Source: Verrucomicrobiales bacterium
Lineage (GTDB): Bacteria > Verrucomicrobiota > Verrucomicrobiia > Limisphaerales > UBA1100
DNA: 64,000 bases
Direction of reading: 5' to 3'
NCBI GenBank assembly: GCA_005809105.1
Contig: SYLI01000006.1
Location: forward strand, 61,387 to 125,386
Part shown: positions 9,943 to 20,100 of the stretch, piece by piece
Layout of the letters: every line of letters starts with the position of its first letter
Position numbering within the stretch: position 1 is the stretch's first letter
Position numbers and translations under genes: made by a program
Notes under the pieces: model-generated
What the model was told of the DNA's origin: nothing
Seen by the model: only the letters and a program-made list of their open reading frames with translations
Databases searched by the model: none

Positions 9943-10264
9943 GGGTGGGCACCATCGCCTTGGCGCGCGAGGGCAGGCAAGTTCAATCGAGAGAAAGCCC
10001 TCTGTAACACCCGTGCCTCGAGGCCGTCTCTCATGTTCAAAGCCAACCCAGCATGGCCGAGTTGACCCATCGCAGTTCTCTTGGTGGGGGCGTTAGCAGC
10101 GGCATCGGGGATAAGTTCCCGGCTTTTGACTTTGCCGCACTGGCCCTTAGTGCTAGTTTGTCCCCAAGCTGCGCGGAGGCGCGGCCATTTCTCAGACGTT
10201 TTTCAGGGAGGTTGGAAACCAATTTTGGGTGGCAAGCCGGCGCAATGCGAGGCCGGTGAGTGGC
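9943..10264. other. Intergenic region between Ig-like gene and gspE
   Basis: These 322 bases separate two divergent genes. A possible gspE promoter is TTGCCG (10132-10137), 16 bases, TAGTTT (10154-10159), about 105 bases before the chosen gspE ATG. For the minus-strand gene only a weak candidate was seen. Small open frames exist here (for example 10053-10259) but none looks like a protein. Confidence 0.4.
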
Positions 10265-12010
10265 ATGGTGTACGCATCGTTCCAGGACTTTTGTGCGGGG
10301 GCGGGATTGGCCGCGCCGGAGGGGTTTGCCCGCCGGCAGGCGGACTGGATGGCCGCGGTGCATGCCGGGCGCGACGAGACCTTTCCGGCATGGCTGCGCC
10401 GTGAAGCCGGCGCGTCTGAGGGCGAGTATCTCGACCAGCTGGCGCGCGCGTTTGGCTGGAGCCGGGTGAAACTGGCCGAGGAGAAGCCGACGGGTGAGGC
10501 GCGCAAGCGGCTGCCGACCAAGGTGGCGGCGGCCCATCAGGTCATCCCGGTGCGCGTCACCGAGGGCGTGCTGGAGGTGGCGGCGAGCGATCCCTTTAAC
10601 ACCGCGCTTCTCAATGCCGTGCGGTTTGCTGCGCGGGGGCCGGTGCGCTTTCTTCTCGCGCCGCGCGAAGACTTGGAACGCGCCTATGAGAAGTATTACG
10701 GCGTGGGTGCCGACACGATTGACGAACTGGCCCGCGACGATGCCGGGGAGGAGGAGGGGCTGGAATTGCTCTCAGGGGGCGATCAGGAGATCGGCGAGAG
10801 CGGGCAGGAGGCCAGCATCATCAAGTTCGTCAACCAGATCATCATCCAGGCCTACAAGAGCCGCGCGACCGACATCCACATCGAGCCGCAACAGGACGAG
10901 CTGCGCATCCGTCACCGCATCGACGGCATGCTGCACCAGATGCCGCTGCCGCCGCAGATGAAGCAGCTCCAGTCCAAGCTCATCTCGCGCATCAAAATCC
11001 TCTCCAAGATGAACATCGCCGAGTAGCGCCTGCCGCAGGATGGGCACATCGGCCTGAGCATCAAGGGCGACGAACTGGACATCCGCGTGTCCACCGTGCC
11101 GGCCGAGCACGGCGAGAGCGTGTCGCTGCGCCTGCTCTCGCGGGGCAGCATCCTCAAGGGGATGGACACGCTGGGCATGTCGGCGCGCATCGAAAAGGCC
11201 ATCCGCGAAATCATCAACCGGCCCCATGGCATCACGCTGGTCACCGGCACCACCGTCTAGGGCAAGTCCACCTCGCTCTACGCGTTCTTGAACGCCATCA
11301 ACTCCGTGGACCAGCGCATCATGACGGTGGAGGACCCGGTGGAGTACAAGCTCAAGGGCATCAACCAGGTTGAGGTGAAGTCGGAGATTGGCCTCAACTT
11401 CGCCCAGGTGCTGCGCCATTTCCTGCGGCAGGATCCCGATGTGATCATGGTGGGGGAAATCCGCGACGGCGAGACCGCCCAGATCGCCATTCAGGCCGCC
11501 AACACCGGCCATCTGGTGTTCAGCACCCTCCACACCAACGACGCCGCCAGCGCGTACACCCGCCTCATCGACATGGGCGCCGAGCCCTTCCTGCTGGCCG
11601 ATGCCATCATTGCCATCATGGCCCAGCGGCTGGTGGGCACCATCTGCGAGGCCTGCCGCGTGGAACACGCCTATCCGCCCGAGTATCTGCTGAAGCTGGG
11701 GTTTCCTGCCGGCCAGATTGGACGCGCCCAATTCTACAAAGGTGCCGGCTGCGACAAGTGCGGCCAGATTGGCTATCGCGGCCGCGTTGGGCTCTACGAG
11801 CTTTTAGTGCCCACCGACGAAGTGCGCCGGCTGGTGATTTCGCGCGAGCCGGCCTCTGTCATCGTGCAGCGCGCCCGGGCCGATGGCATGATGACGCTGC
11901 GCGAGGACGCGTGGGAAAAGGTTTTGGCGGGCCGTACCACCGTCGAGGAAATCCTGCGCATCACGCAGATTGAGGACGCGAGGAGCGCCGACGCCTCCGC
12001 CGGATCATGA
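10265..12010 (+). pseudogene. GspE/PilB-type secretion ATPase interrupted by two in-frame TAG codons
   Basis: One frame runs for 582 codons but contains TAG at 11024-11026 (codon 254) and 11258-11260 (codon 332). The N-terminal GspE-N-like domain and ASIIKFVNQII, TDIHIEP and LRIRHRIDG are all typical of type II secretion/type IV pilus assembly ATPases. The first TAG sits in MNIAE-stop-RLPQDG, where the family has a short polar residue; the second lies in the Walker A motif, read as TGTTV-stop-GKST. Downstream are VEDPVEYK (Asp box), a Walker B-like [26 protein letters not shown] (His box) and a CxxC pair (CEAC, CDKC). TAG is an ordinary stop in neighbouring genes. The stop overlaps the next ATG as ATGA. 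GTG 10229 is an alternative start. Recent pseudogene, sequence error or readthrough are all possible. Confidence 0.85.
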
Positions 12011-13506
12011 CGGCCGACGCCCCCATCGCCGCCGCACCTCGCGCCAGACGCGGAGTGCGAAGCGTCGCGGGCACGTGCAATGTGGTGGACTGTACGCGCG
12101 AGCGCCAGCGGTTCTGGCGCTTTAACAGCAGCGGACGCTCGGTCAAGCTCTCCGATGTGCGCGATACAGAGATCGACACGCCGGTGCCCCGTCCGCTCGT
12201 GGCGCGCGACCTGAGCCAGATGTGGCGGCCGCATTGCCAGAACGACGCGTGGCTGCCCATGGAGGACGTTTACTTCCATGTGCTTGAGCTTCCTCAATGC
12301 GCGCCGGCGGAGCTCTCCGAGATGGTCGAGCTGCAACTGGAGCGGATTTCGCCATTTCCCGTTTCGCAGGTGGTGTGGACCTTTGAAGTGGTGCCTTCGG
12401 GCCGCGCCGAGGCTGCGCACCAATCCGTCGTGGTCATCCTTGCCGAGCGCAGCATGGTGGAGGAGCACTTGGGCCGGTTGGAGGCCATCGGCTACCGGCC
12501 CGACCGGTTGGAGGCGCCCATTCTCCGGCAGGTGTTTGAGGTCGCCGCGAGCGCGGAGGGCACCTCCGATTCGGCATGGATCTACCCGCAGGCGCATGAA
12601 GGCAAGGCCACGTGTCTGGTGGCATGGTGGTCGGAAGGCGAACTGCGCGAACTCTCCATGATCCACATCGGCGCCGTCGGCAGGCCCCAAGAGCTGACCG
12701 AGCAACTCACCGCTAGCTTGTGGGCCAGGGAAATTGCCTCCGCGGGGCGGCCCTCTTGGCAGTGGCATCTGGTGGCCGACCGCGACTTGGCCGAGCAATG
12801 GTTGCCCTCGCTCAACGAATGGGCCGGGCGCGGCGTGCAGCTGCATCCGCCCGCGGAATCGGCGGCGCTGGCGGCAGCGTGCGCGCAAATGGCAGGCCGA
12901 CCGCTGGCAGAAGCCAACCTGCTGCCGCCCGAATACCGCGACCGCTGCCATCGCGACGACGTGGATCGATTCTGGCTGGGACTGGCCGGTGTGGTGGCGC
13001 TGTTCTATGCCTTGTTTGTCGGTGCCTACGTCTATTTTTCCGGGCAGCTCGCCAGGGATTTCGCACAGGTCGAGTTGGATCGCGACGACCTGAAGAAGAA
13101 GGTGGCCGGCATGGAGGAGAAGGAGGAGAAGTACCACCAGAAGCGGCTCTACGACCATCTGCGGCTGAAGGCGCTGGAGTGCATGCAGGCCATTGCCGAA
13201 TCGTTGCCCGAAGCGATGGACCTCGAGGAATTTCGTTTCAACGACAAGAAGGAGAATCCCAAAAACCTGACTCTGACCGGGACGGTGGCACTGACGGATG
13301 AGGACAAGGTGGACGCCTTTCGCGAGCTTCTTAGCCAAGTGAAGGTGACCGATCCCGACCAGAAGGAGATCAAACTTTTCGCCAATGTGGGCTTTGACCG
13401 GATTGTGGACGTGCGCGGCGTCGAGGAGGCCCGCAAGCGGTGGTTCATCACCTGCGAGCTGGCGATGGACCGGACCAAGCGCGATTCGAAGAAGAAGAGC
13501 AAATGA
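12007..13506 (+). CDS. PilM/PilN- or GspL-like secretion assembly protein
   Basis: This 499-residue protein has a cytoplasmic N-terminal half with an ASKHA/PilM- or GspL-like feel ([16 protein letters not shown] and a later [19 protein letters not shown]). A single membrane helix follows near residues 321-344, then a lysine/glutamate-rich coiled coil and a small periplasmic domain. GspL, and the PilM plus PilN pair, have this cytoplasm-membrane-periplasm plan and link the secretion ATPase to the inner-membrane complex. The gene overlaps the ATPase gene by ATGA and overlaps the next gene in the same way, so it belongs to the secretion operon. Sequence similarity to named families is weak by eye, and position gives much of the support. 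Confidence 0.7.
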   Translation: MTADAPIAAAPRARRGVRSVAGTCNVVDCTRERQRFWRFNSSGRSVKLSDVRDTEIDTPVPRPLVARDLSQMWRPHCQNDAWLPMEDVYFHVLELPQCAPAELSEMVELQLERISPFPVSQVVWTFEVVPSGRAEAAHQSVVVILAERSMVEEHLGRLEAIGYRPDRLEAPILRQVFEVAASAEGTSDSAWIYPQAHEGKATCLVAWWSEGELRELSMIHIGAVGRPQELTEQLTASLWAREIASAGRPSWQWHLVADRDLAEQWLPSLNEWAGRGVQLHPPAESAALAAACAQMAGRPLAEANLLPPEYRDRCHRDDVDRFWLGLAGVVALFYALFVGAYVYFSGQLARDFAQVELDRDDLKKKVAGMEEKEEKYHQKRLYDHLRLKALECMQAIAESLPEAMDLEEFRFNDKKENPKNLTLTGTVALTDEDKVDAFRELLSQVKVTDPDQKEIKLFANVGFDRIVDVRGVEEARKRWFITCELAMDRTKRDSKKKSK

Positions 13507-14102
13507 TCGAATTCTTCGACAAACTCAATGTGCGCCCAGAGGAGCGGCGGTACGTGATCGTCTTTTTTTTCGGCGTGTTCATCCTGCTCAACGGGCTGTG
13601 GGCCTGGCGCCACTTCAGCGGTTCCACCGAATGGAGCAGCCTTAGCATCAGCATCGAGGAGGCCACGGGCGAAAAGAACAGCCATGACGCGCGCATCAAG
13701 AGCCTGGAGAAGCAGGAGAAGGAATGGGAGGACTACGAGAAGCGCACCGGGGGCGGCGGGGGCAAGGCCCAGTACGATCCGCTGCCCCGCATCCAGCGGC
13801 TGGCGGCGGAGTCGAAGTTTGCGCCCGGCAGCATGGGCCGGAACAAAATGGAGGATCCGGAGTTTGGATCGTTCGATCGCCACTTGGTGAGCATGGATTT
13901 CACGGCGTCGGACGAGAGCCTGGTCAATTTCCTCGTCGAACTGGCGCGGGAACCCGAACTGGTTCGCGTGAGCGACATGGCTGTCTCGCGGGGAGACCGT
14001 GAAAACAAGACCCTGCGCGGCACGATGAGCGTCGTGGCGAGTCTCTCCAGAAAAGCTGACGCCAGTAATTCCAAGTCCAAAACCAAAGGCAACCGCCCAT
14101 GA
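13503..14102 (+). CDS. PilO/GspM-like inner-membrane protein of the secretion operon
   Basis: This 199-residue protein has a short cytoplasmic start, one membrane helix (about residues 15-37), a coiled-coil stretch (SLEKQEKEWEDYEKR) and a C-terminal periplasmic part, the plan of PilO and GspM. ATG 13503 overlaps the previous stop (ATGA) and its own stop overlaps the secretin ATG (ATGA), so translation of the four genes is coupled. A run of eight T at 13563-13570 lies in the membrane-helix codons. No family motif is diagnostic, so the call rests on architecture and position. Confidence 0.65.
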   Translation: MIEFFDKLNVRPEERRYVIVFFFGVFILLNGLWAWRHFSGSTEWSSLSISIEEATGEKNSHDARIKSLEKQEKEWEDYEKRTGGGGGKAQYDPLPRIQRLAAESKFAPGSMGRNKMEDPEFGSFDRHLVSMDFTASDESLVNFLVELAREPELVRVSDMAVSRGDRENKTLRGTMSVVASLSRKADASNSKSKTKGNRP

Positions 14103-16294
14103 AAACCCACACAACACTTGCTGGTGCGCTGCTCGGCGGCTGGATGATTTCCACTGCGTGGGCCGCGCCTGCGCCTGCGGAGCCCGGGTTTGCGCCCGGG
14201 CCCGCACCCGTGGCACGGGCGGCTGCACCCGTCGCGGCGCCAGCCGCAGCACCGGCTGACGGCGATGAAAACGAGGATGTGAGCGGTCGGATGCGCCTTA
14301 AGGACATGGCGCTGGGGCAGCTCTTGGAACTCTACGGGCTCTTCACGGGCCGCTCGGTGCTGCGCCCGGCGACCCTGCCGGTGGTCAACTTTAGTTTTAC
14401 ACCCCAGACCCGGATGACCCGCGCCGAAGCCGTGGAAGCCATCGAGAGCCTGCTCGCCCTCAACGAAATCACGGTGATCCCCATGGGGGAGAAGTTTGCC
14501 AAGGCCGTGCCTTCGTCCAACGCCCCCAATGAGCCGCCGCAGTTTTATCCCGAAGGCGTCAAGGATCTGCCCGAGGCTGGGCGCTACACGATGGTGGCCC
14601 TGCAATTGAAGCACGTGCGACCCACGGAGGTGATGGACGCGCTCACGCCCTTCTCCAAACTCAAGCGCGACGCCGTGCTGGCGATCGACGGCTCGCGCAC
14701 GATCATCCTGCGCGACTATTCGCAGAACGTGAAACGCATGACGGAGATCATTGAGAAGGTCGACGTGCCCGCGCCGACGGACGAGAAGTTTGAGATCATT
14801 TCCATCCGGTATGCCATGGCGGCGGACATCGCCACGGTGCTGAGCAGTCTGACCACCTCACCCGTGGTGTACACCTCGGCCGCGGCGACGCAACGGCTGG
14901 CCACGGGCGGCGGCGGGGGCCTGGGAGGAGGCTTCGGCGGCGGCGGCTTTGGCGGTGGTGGGCAGGGTGGTGCTCTAGGAGGCAGCAGGACCGGCGGTTT
15001 TGGAGGCGGTGGCAACACCGGTTTCGGAGGCGGCGGCAACACCGGATTTGGCGGCAGCGGCACTCGAGGCGCCGGCGTCGGTGGGGCAGGCATCCGATCC
15101 TCAACTGGTCCCACGGGTGCCGCAGTGCCCGGTGGTAGTGGGCCTGGTGTCGGCGGTACCGGTGGTGGTGGACAGGGGGGCGCGGCTGGACGGACGGCGT
15201 CCGCATCGGAGATGCAACCCATCCTGGGTTCGTCGCGCATCATTCCCTACGAACGCAACAATGCGGTGCTGGTGATGGCCGAGAATCAGCAGAAGCTCGA
15301 CATCGTGAAGGAGCTGCTGGCCAACCTCGACCGCGTGCAGCAGCAGGTTCTCATCGAAGCGATCATCATGGACGTGGCTCTGGACGACAACCTGAACTTC
15401 GGCGTGACGATTGGGGAGGACAAGCAGGGCGTCACCGGCAGCATTGGCTCTGCGCTGGGCATGAAGCATGGCGGCAACTTCTACTCCAACAAGACGGCGA
15501 CGCTGGCCAACCTGGGCTCGGGCCTCAACTACTGGGGCATGATCAACACAAAATGGGAGGTGGCGGTGCAGGCCATCAAGTCAGACACGCGCGTCAATGT
15601 GCTCTCGCGCCCGCGCATCCAGACGTCGCACGCTGAGATCGCGCAGCTCTTCATCGGCGAAACGCACCCCTACGTCTCGGGCACGTCCACGGACATCAAC
15701 GGCGGGCTGCGCTCGCAGTACGAGTCGCGTCAGATTGGCATCCGGCTCAGTGTGCTGCCCTTCATCAATCCCGACGGGCTGGTGGTGATGGACATCGAAC
15801 AGTCCATTGGCGACATTGTGTCCAACAAGGTCATCGACAACGTGCAGGTGCCGGTGACCACCGACCGCTCCGCCAATGCCAAGATTGCCGTGCGCGACGG
15901 CGACACGGTCATCCTGGGTGGGTTCATCAAGACCAGAAAGGTCGAATCCCACAGCGGTGTGCCCATCCTCAAGGACCTGCCGCTCTTGGGCGCGCTCTTC
16001 CGCGAGAACTCCGACAACAACGAGCGGCAGGAGCTGGTGGTGATGATGCGGCCCACCGTGCTGGAAACGCCCGAATCGGCCGCGCACGAGACCATCAGCG
16101 CACGCACGGGTATGCCCGCGCTGCGGCAGGCGGAGCTGGGCGAGCGGTCCATGGAAATCAAGCTGCGCAAGCAGCTCGAGGAGATGGAACGCAAGCTCAA
16201 CAAGGAAAACAAGGAGGGCGGCAAATCAGGCGGCACCAGTGGCCCGCGGCTGCTGCGCGACATCGACCAGCTCCCGCAGCCGGGAGCGCGCTAA
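14099..16294 (+). CDS. Outer-membrane secretin (GspD/PilQ-like)
   Basis: This 731-residue protein has a signal peptide ending near AWAAPA (about residue 23). Periplasmic N-domains follow, with the repeated N1/N2-like pattern VALQLKHVRPTEVMDAL and SIRYAMAADIATVLSSL. About 100 residues rich in Gly interrupt the N-domains (268-365). The last N-domain (NNAVLVMAENQQKLDIV) leads into the secretin core with VLSRPRIQTSHAEIAQLFIG, VPVTTDRSANAKIAVRDGDT and GVPILKDLPLLGALF. Secretins form the outer-membrane gate of type II secretion systems and type IV pili. It closes an operon with the GspE, PilM/N-like and PilO-like genes. No platform protein (GspF/PilC), pseudopilin or prepilin peptidase is encoded nearby. 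Confidence 0.93.
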   Translation: MKTHTTLAGALLGGWMISTAWAAPAPAEPGFAPGPAPVARAAAPVAAPAAAPADGDENEDVSGRMRLKDMALGQLLELYGLFTGRSVLRPATLPVVNFSFTPQTRMTRAEAVEAIESLLALNEITVIPMGEKFAKAVPSSNAPNEPPQFYPEGVKDLPEAGRYTMVALQLKHVRPTEVMDALTPFSKLKRDAVLAIDGSRTIILRDYSQNVKRMTEIIEKVDVPAPTDEKFEIISIRYAMAADIATVLSSLTTSPVVYTSAAATQRLATGGGGGLGGGFGGGGFGGGGQGGALGGSRTGGFGGGGNTGFGGGGNTGFGGSGTRGAGVGGAGIRSSTGPTGAAVPGGSGPGVGGTGGGGQGGAAGRTASASEMQPILGSSRIIPYERNNAVLVMAENQQKLDIVKELLANLDRVQQQVLIEAIIMDVALDDNLNFGVTIGEDKQGVTGSIGSALGMKHGGNFYSNKTATLANLGSGLNYWGMINTKWEVAVQAIKSDTRVNVLSRPRIQTSHAEIAQLFIGETHPYVSGTSTDINGGLRSQYESRQIGIRLSVLPFINPDGLVVMDIEQSIGDIVSNKVIDNVQVPVTTDRSANAKIAVRDGDTVILGGFIKTRKVESHSGVPILKDLPLLGALFRENSDNNERQELVVMMRPTVLETPESAAHETISARTGMPALRQAELGERSMEIKLRKQLEEMERKLNKENKEGGKSGGTSGPRLLRDIDQLPQPGAR
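14902..15195 (+). repeat. Glycine-rich low-complexity insert in the secretin
   Basis: About 98 codons are dominated by Gly, with repeated GGGNTGFGG and GGFGGGG units. They sit between two N-domains, where secretins usually have a short loop. The DNA is correspondingly repetitive in GGC/GGT/GGA codons, so copy number may vary between strains or be misassembled. Confidence 0.85.
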
Positions 16295-16306
16295 AGTGGC
16301 CAGCGG

Positions 16307-17032
16307 CTAGCGCCGGCCGTCATACCAGATGTTGCATTGCTGGCGTGAGCCGAGCGTGCGGCCCCCGCTCAACACCGTGCGCAGCAGAAACCGCGTGAGC
16401 TCCCACGGCGTGTAGAGGTGCGCCTTGCGCGCCGAGGTGTGCAGCGGGTGCCGATGCAAAATGACCAGCCGCTTGCGTTCCCGCCGCGCCCGCGACTTCA
16501 GCCGCCGGCTAAATTCAATCTCCTCTGCCGCGTAGAGCTTCTCGTTGAACCCTCCCATCTCGGCAAAGACCCGGCGCTCACAGAAGATGAAGGATCCGGC
16601 CATCCACCGACACGCGCGACTGATGCAGTTCCACAGGCCTGTTCCGGCGTGCAACCAGAGCCGCGTGTCTTGCATCCTCACCGTGCTGCCACCTCCGAGG
16701 CAGGCGCCTCCCGCGACGGCGTCACCCACGGCCGCAAATAATTCGGGGCTGGGCTGGGAATCGGCGTCCACAAACACCAGCCAGTCTCCCATGGCCGCGG
16801 CCGCGCCCGCGTTGCGTGCTCGGGCGATCTGCCGCACAGGCTCGTGCACCACCCGCGCACCCTCCGCCCGCGCGAGGTCTGCCGTGCGGTCTGTCGAGCC
16901 GTTGTCACACACCACCAGTTCATAGCTCCATCCCCTTTCCTGAAACGCGGTGGCGGCGCTGTGGATGCTCCTCAAGGTGCCGCCAATGAGTTTCTCTTCG
17001 TTGTACGCGGGCACCACCACGGAAATCCTCAT
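16307..17032 (-). CDS. Family 2 glycosyltransferase
   Basis: This 241-residue protein starts MRISVVVPAYNEE, the canonical GT-A fold opening. It continues with CDNGSTDRTAD, ARNAGAAAAMGDWLVFVDADS containing the DxD-type metal/nucleotide-sugar motif, and GGFNEKLYAAEEIEFSRRLK. It should transfer a sugar from a nucleotide-sugar donor to an unknown acceptor on the cytoplasmic face. The C-terminus (RFLLRTVLSGGRT) may touch the membrane. ATG 17032 is chosen because the GT motif starts there, although the frame is open 44 codons upstream. It is divergent from the AsmA-like gene with 95 bases between them and convergent with the secretin gene. Confidence 0.92.
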   Translation of the reverse strand: MRISVVVPAYNEEKLIGGTLRSIHSAATAFQERGWSYELVVCDNGSTDRTADLARAEGARVVHEPVRQIARARNAGAAAAMGDWLVFVDADSQPSPELFAAVGDAVAGGACLGGGSTVRMQDTRLWLHAGTGLWNCISRACRWMAGSFIFCERRVFAEMGGFNEKLYAAEEIEFSRRLKSRARRERKRLVILHRHPLHTSARKAHLYTPWELTRFLLRTVLSGGRTLGSRQQCNIWYDGRR

Positions 17033-17079
17033 CGCGTGAGAGGGTGCATCAGACCGGTCCGGAGCGCAACGTGCGCCAT

Positions 17080-17108
17080 TTGACGCTGGATTGGTCCCTT
17101 GGTAGGTT
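17080..17108 (+). promoter_or_regulatory. Predicted sigma70 promoter of the AsmA-like gene
   Basis: TTGACG (17080-17085), a 17-base spacer and TAGGTT (17103-17108) make a good sigma70 promoter. It ends 19 bases before ATG 17128, so the leader is about 12 bases. It lies within the 95-base divergent region shared with the glycosyltransferase gene. Confidence 0.6.
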
Positions 17109-17127
17109 CGCCCTTCCAGAGCGATCC

Positions 17128-20100
17128 ATGGTGAACCCCTTCCAATCCGGCAGCCCGGCATCACGGCGCTGGTCCACTCGGCGATGGGCTGCCCTCATGG
17201 CCGCGGGCTTCTGCTGCCTCGCCTCGCTTTATTTCATCCTCACGAGCGGCGCGTGCTTCAAGGGCCTGATCCTGCCTCGCATCGAGCGTGAGCTGCGCGC
17301 GCGCATCACCGTGGAATCGGCCGACTGGTCCCCCTGGCGCGGCTTCTCGCTGAAGGGGCTGCGACTGCAGACCACCGGCACGTCACCCCTGCTGGAAGCC
17401 GCCCGCGTTGAAATCCCAGGTTCCTTCTGGAACTGGCGTCGAGGCGAGTGGAAATTCGGAGCCCTCACCCTGACGCGGCCGGTCTTGAACCTCGTGAGGG
17501 AAGCCGATGGCACCAGCAATCTTGACGCCCTGCTCCAGGCTGTGGGGCCAGATACATCAGCAGGTCGGGTGTGGAGCATCGAGAGTCTCGAGGCGCGGGA
17601 GGGCATGGTCACCCTTGTCCAAAATGTGCCCGATGGCCGCGCCTGGATGGCGCAGGCGGGCGGCCTCACTTTGGAGGCGGGGCCTATGGAACCTGGCGCC
17701 ACGACCTCATGGAAAGTGAGCGCGCAAGCCCGCGCCGACTTGCGCGCCAGCATGCCCGGTGCGCAAGCCATCGATGGCGGCGTCGAGGCGCGGGGCGATT
17801 TCTCGATTTCCAAGGTGGGTCAGTTTGAAGGAATCACGGCCCGGTTCGTGTGGCGGCCCGACGCGCCCGGCGCACTGGCTGCGCAGGGCGAAGCGCGCTG
17901 GATGGCGCAGCGACTGGAGCGCAGCACGATCGAGTTGAGCGAGGGAAACCGCTCTGCCGGTCATTGCGTGTTCTGGGGCGGCCCCGACCCCGCGTCGGGA
18001 GACTGGGTGTTCAACACCAGCGCGCGTGACATTCCCGGGCGCCTCCTCCAATCGTTCCTGCCGTGGCGGGATGTGGATCTGGCGGGCACGCTCCTCAACG
18101 GCACCAACACCGTGAAACTGGCGGGGGGCTGGGATGCGCCGCGCGCGCGTCTTCAAGGCCGCTGGCAGGCGCAAGGGCTCACCATCACCCGCGCCGGAGC
18201 GACCACGCCGCCCACCGAGGCCGTGCTCGATTTTACACTCCACGCGGGCGCCGCACAGGGCACGCTGGACTTCGACCAGGCTGATCTCGCGGCCAGCAGC
18301 CAAGGGAGGCAGCTGCTCACCGGGCGTCTCGCCGGGCCTTTGAAGGTGAACTGGAAGACCGGCGCGTGGACCGGGCCCGCAGCGCTTGAGCTTCGCCTGC
18401 AGGACGTGGACATCGCGCAATGGCAGCCGGTGCTGGGAGGAGTCGCCCATGCGGGCCGCCTGAGCCTGCAACTGGACACCCGCGCCGCCAAAGACGGCGG
18501 CGTGGACTATGCGGTGGGTGCCAGCGCCTTTGGACTTGCGGCACGACACGCAGAACTGGTGTTGGAGCAGTCGGATTTCTCCTTGAGCGCCACGGGCAAC
18601 TGGAATGGCGACCGCCTCACGCTCAGAAAGGCGGGCGTGCGCCATCGGGCAGGCGCACCGGACGGCAATGCGACCCAAACGCAACTGGAGAATCTGGAGA
18701 TGGCCCTGCTTTCCCCGGGGCCTGGCGGCGAATGGCGCGCGGAGTTTGCCGCGGAGATTCAACACGAACAGGGCGCAGGTGCCGTTCGCGGCGGGCTGGC
18801 TGGCTCGGCGCGATGGGCGGGATCTGCGCTTCGCCTCCCTTCCGCGGCGGAGGTGAACGCCTCGTTCCACGCTGCCCATGCGACGGGTGTGTTTGCGGAG
18901 GCTTCAGGACTGCACACGCGCCTTTTTGGAAAGTGGACCCCCGGTCAGGTGGAACAAGTTTCGCTGAGGCTGGAACGCGGCGGCGCCCCCTTGGGAGGCA
19001 TGCACGCGCGTGGTTCCCTGGATGCCGAGGGCGCCTGGCAATTGGACTTGGGGATTGATGCCGTCGACCGGCGGCTTCTTAATTTCGTCGGCGCACCCTG
19101 GGGGATGGATTTTCGAGGCACCGTGCTCGAAGCCACCAATCACGTGCGCCTTGCCGCGGGCGGGCGGCAGGGGCAGGTGCGCGGCCGCGCGGGCGCACGC
19201 GACTTTAGCGTGGCGCGCCAGGGTGCCGTGACGCCACCGATGCAGCTTCAGACGGACTACGAGGTGTCTTGGGATCGCACAGAACCCTCGGTGCAGCTCC
19301 AGAAGTTCTCGCTGACCGGCTACCAGGATGCGCGCCAGATTCTGCTGGGCCGGCTGTTGCAACCCATGACGCTTTCTGGCGCTCGCCCCGGCGGCGTTGG
19401 AGATGGATCGCAGTTGGAGATTGCCCTCACCGGACTGGACCTTCAGGCGATGCGCCCGTTGCTGGGGAGTCTCGCGCAGGCGGGACAGGTGGACGGACTG
19501 CTTCGGCTTCGAACCACTTCGGCGGGTTGGCCATTGGAGGTCAACGGCACCTTCGACGCGCGCAATCTTGCCACGGGACCTTGGAAAGGCTCCGCGCTGC
19601 AGGTGCAGATGCAGGGGAGCATGACCAATGCCACGCAATTTCGCATGACACGCGGCCGTGCCCAATGGCGCGATGCGGGAGGGCTCCTGCAATCCGTGGA
19701 GGCGGCGGGCGATGGGAGCTGGCGCGAATCACCCCGGATTGAACTGACAAGGCTGACGGGCGAATACCACGAGGGCCGAACCCTGGGCGCCCGGTTCGCG
19801 CTGGCCGGCCAGTTTGACACGCGAGCGCGCATCGGCAGCGTCGCCTTCCAGCTTGCCGACATTTCGCCGCGCCTGCTCTCCGCACCCGGCGTGCTTCCTG
19901 AGGTGCCCTGGCGCACCGCGCTGGGGGAAGCCAATGGCACCGTGGCCATCAGCGTGGATGGCGCCGCCCAATTCGAGACGCGCCTGCAACTGACCGGCGT
20001 GCATCTCGAACATCCCGCATGGCCGCAGGAGGAACTGGGGCTGGCCGCGCTGGTGCAAGGCACACTGCGCCGCCATGAAGGGGGAGGTTGGGACGCGCAA

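Noticed and set aside
10053..10259. Small open frame between the Ig-like gene and gspE
   Set aside because: No start signal, no recognisable motif and a typical shadow composition.
10265..12010. Reassignment of TAG to an amino acid in this genome
   Set aside because: TAG ends many intact genes here, including pyc, the metalloprotease and the Gfo/Idh gene at 1435, so a general code change is excluded; only a local effect is possible.
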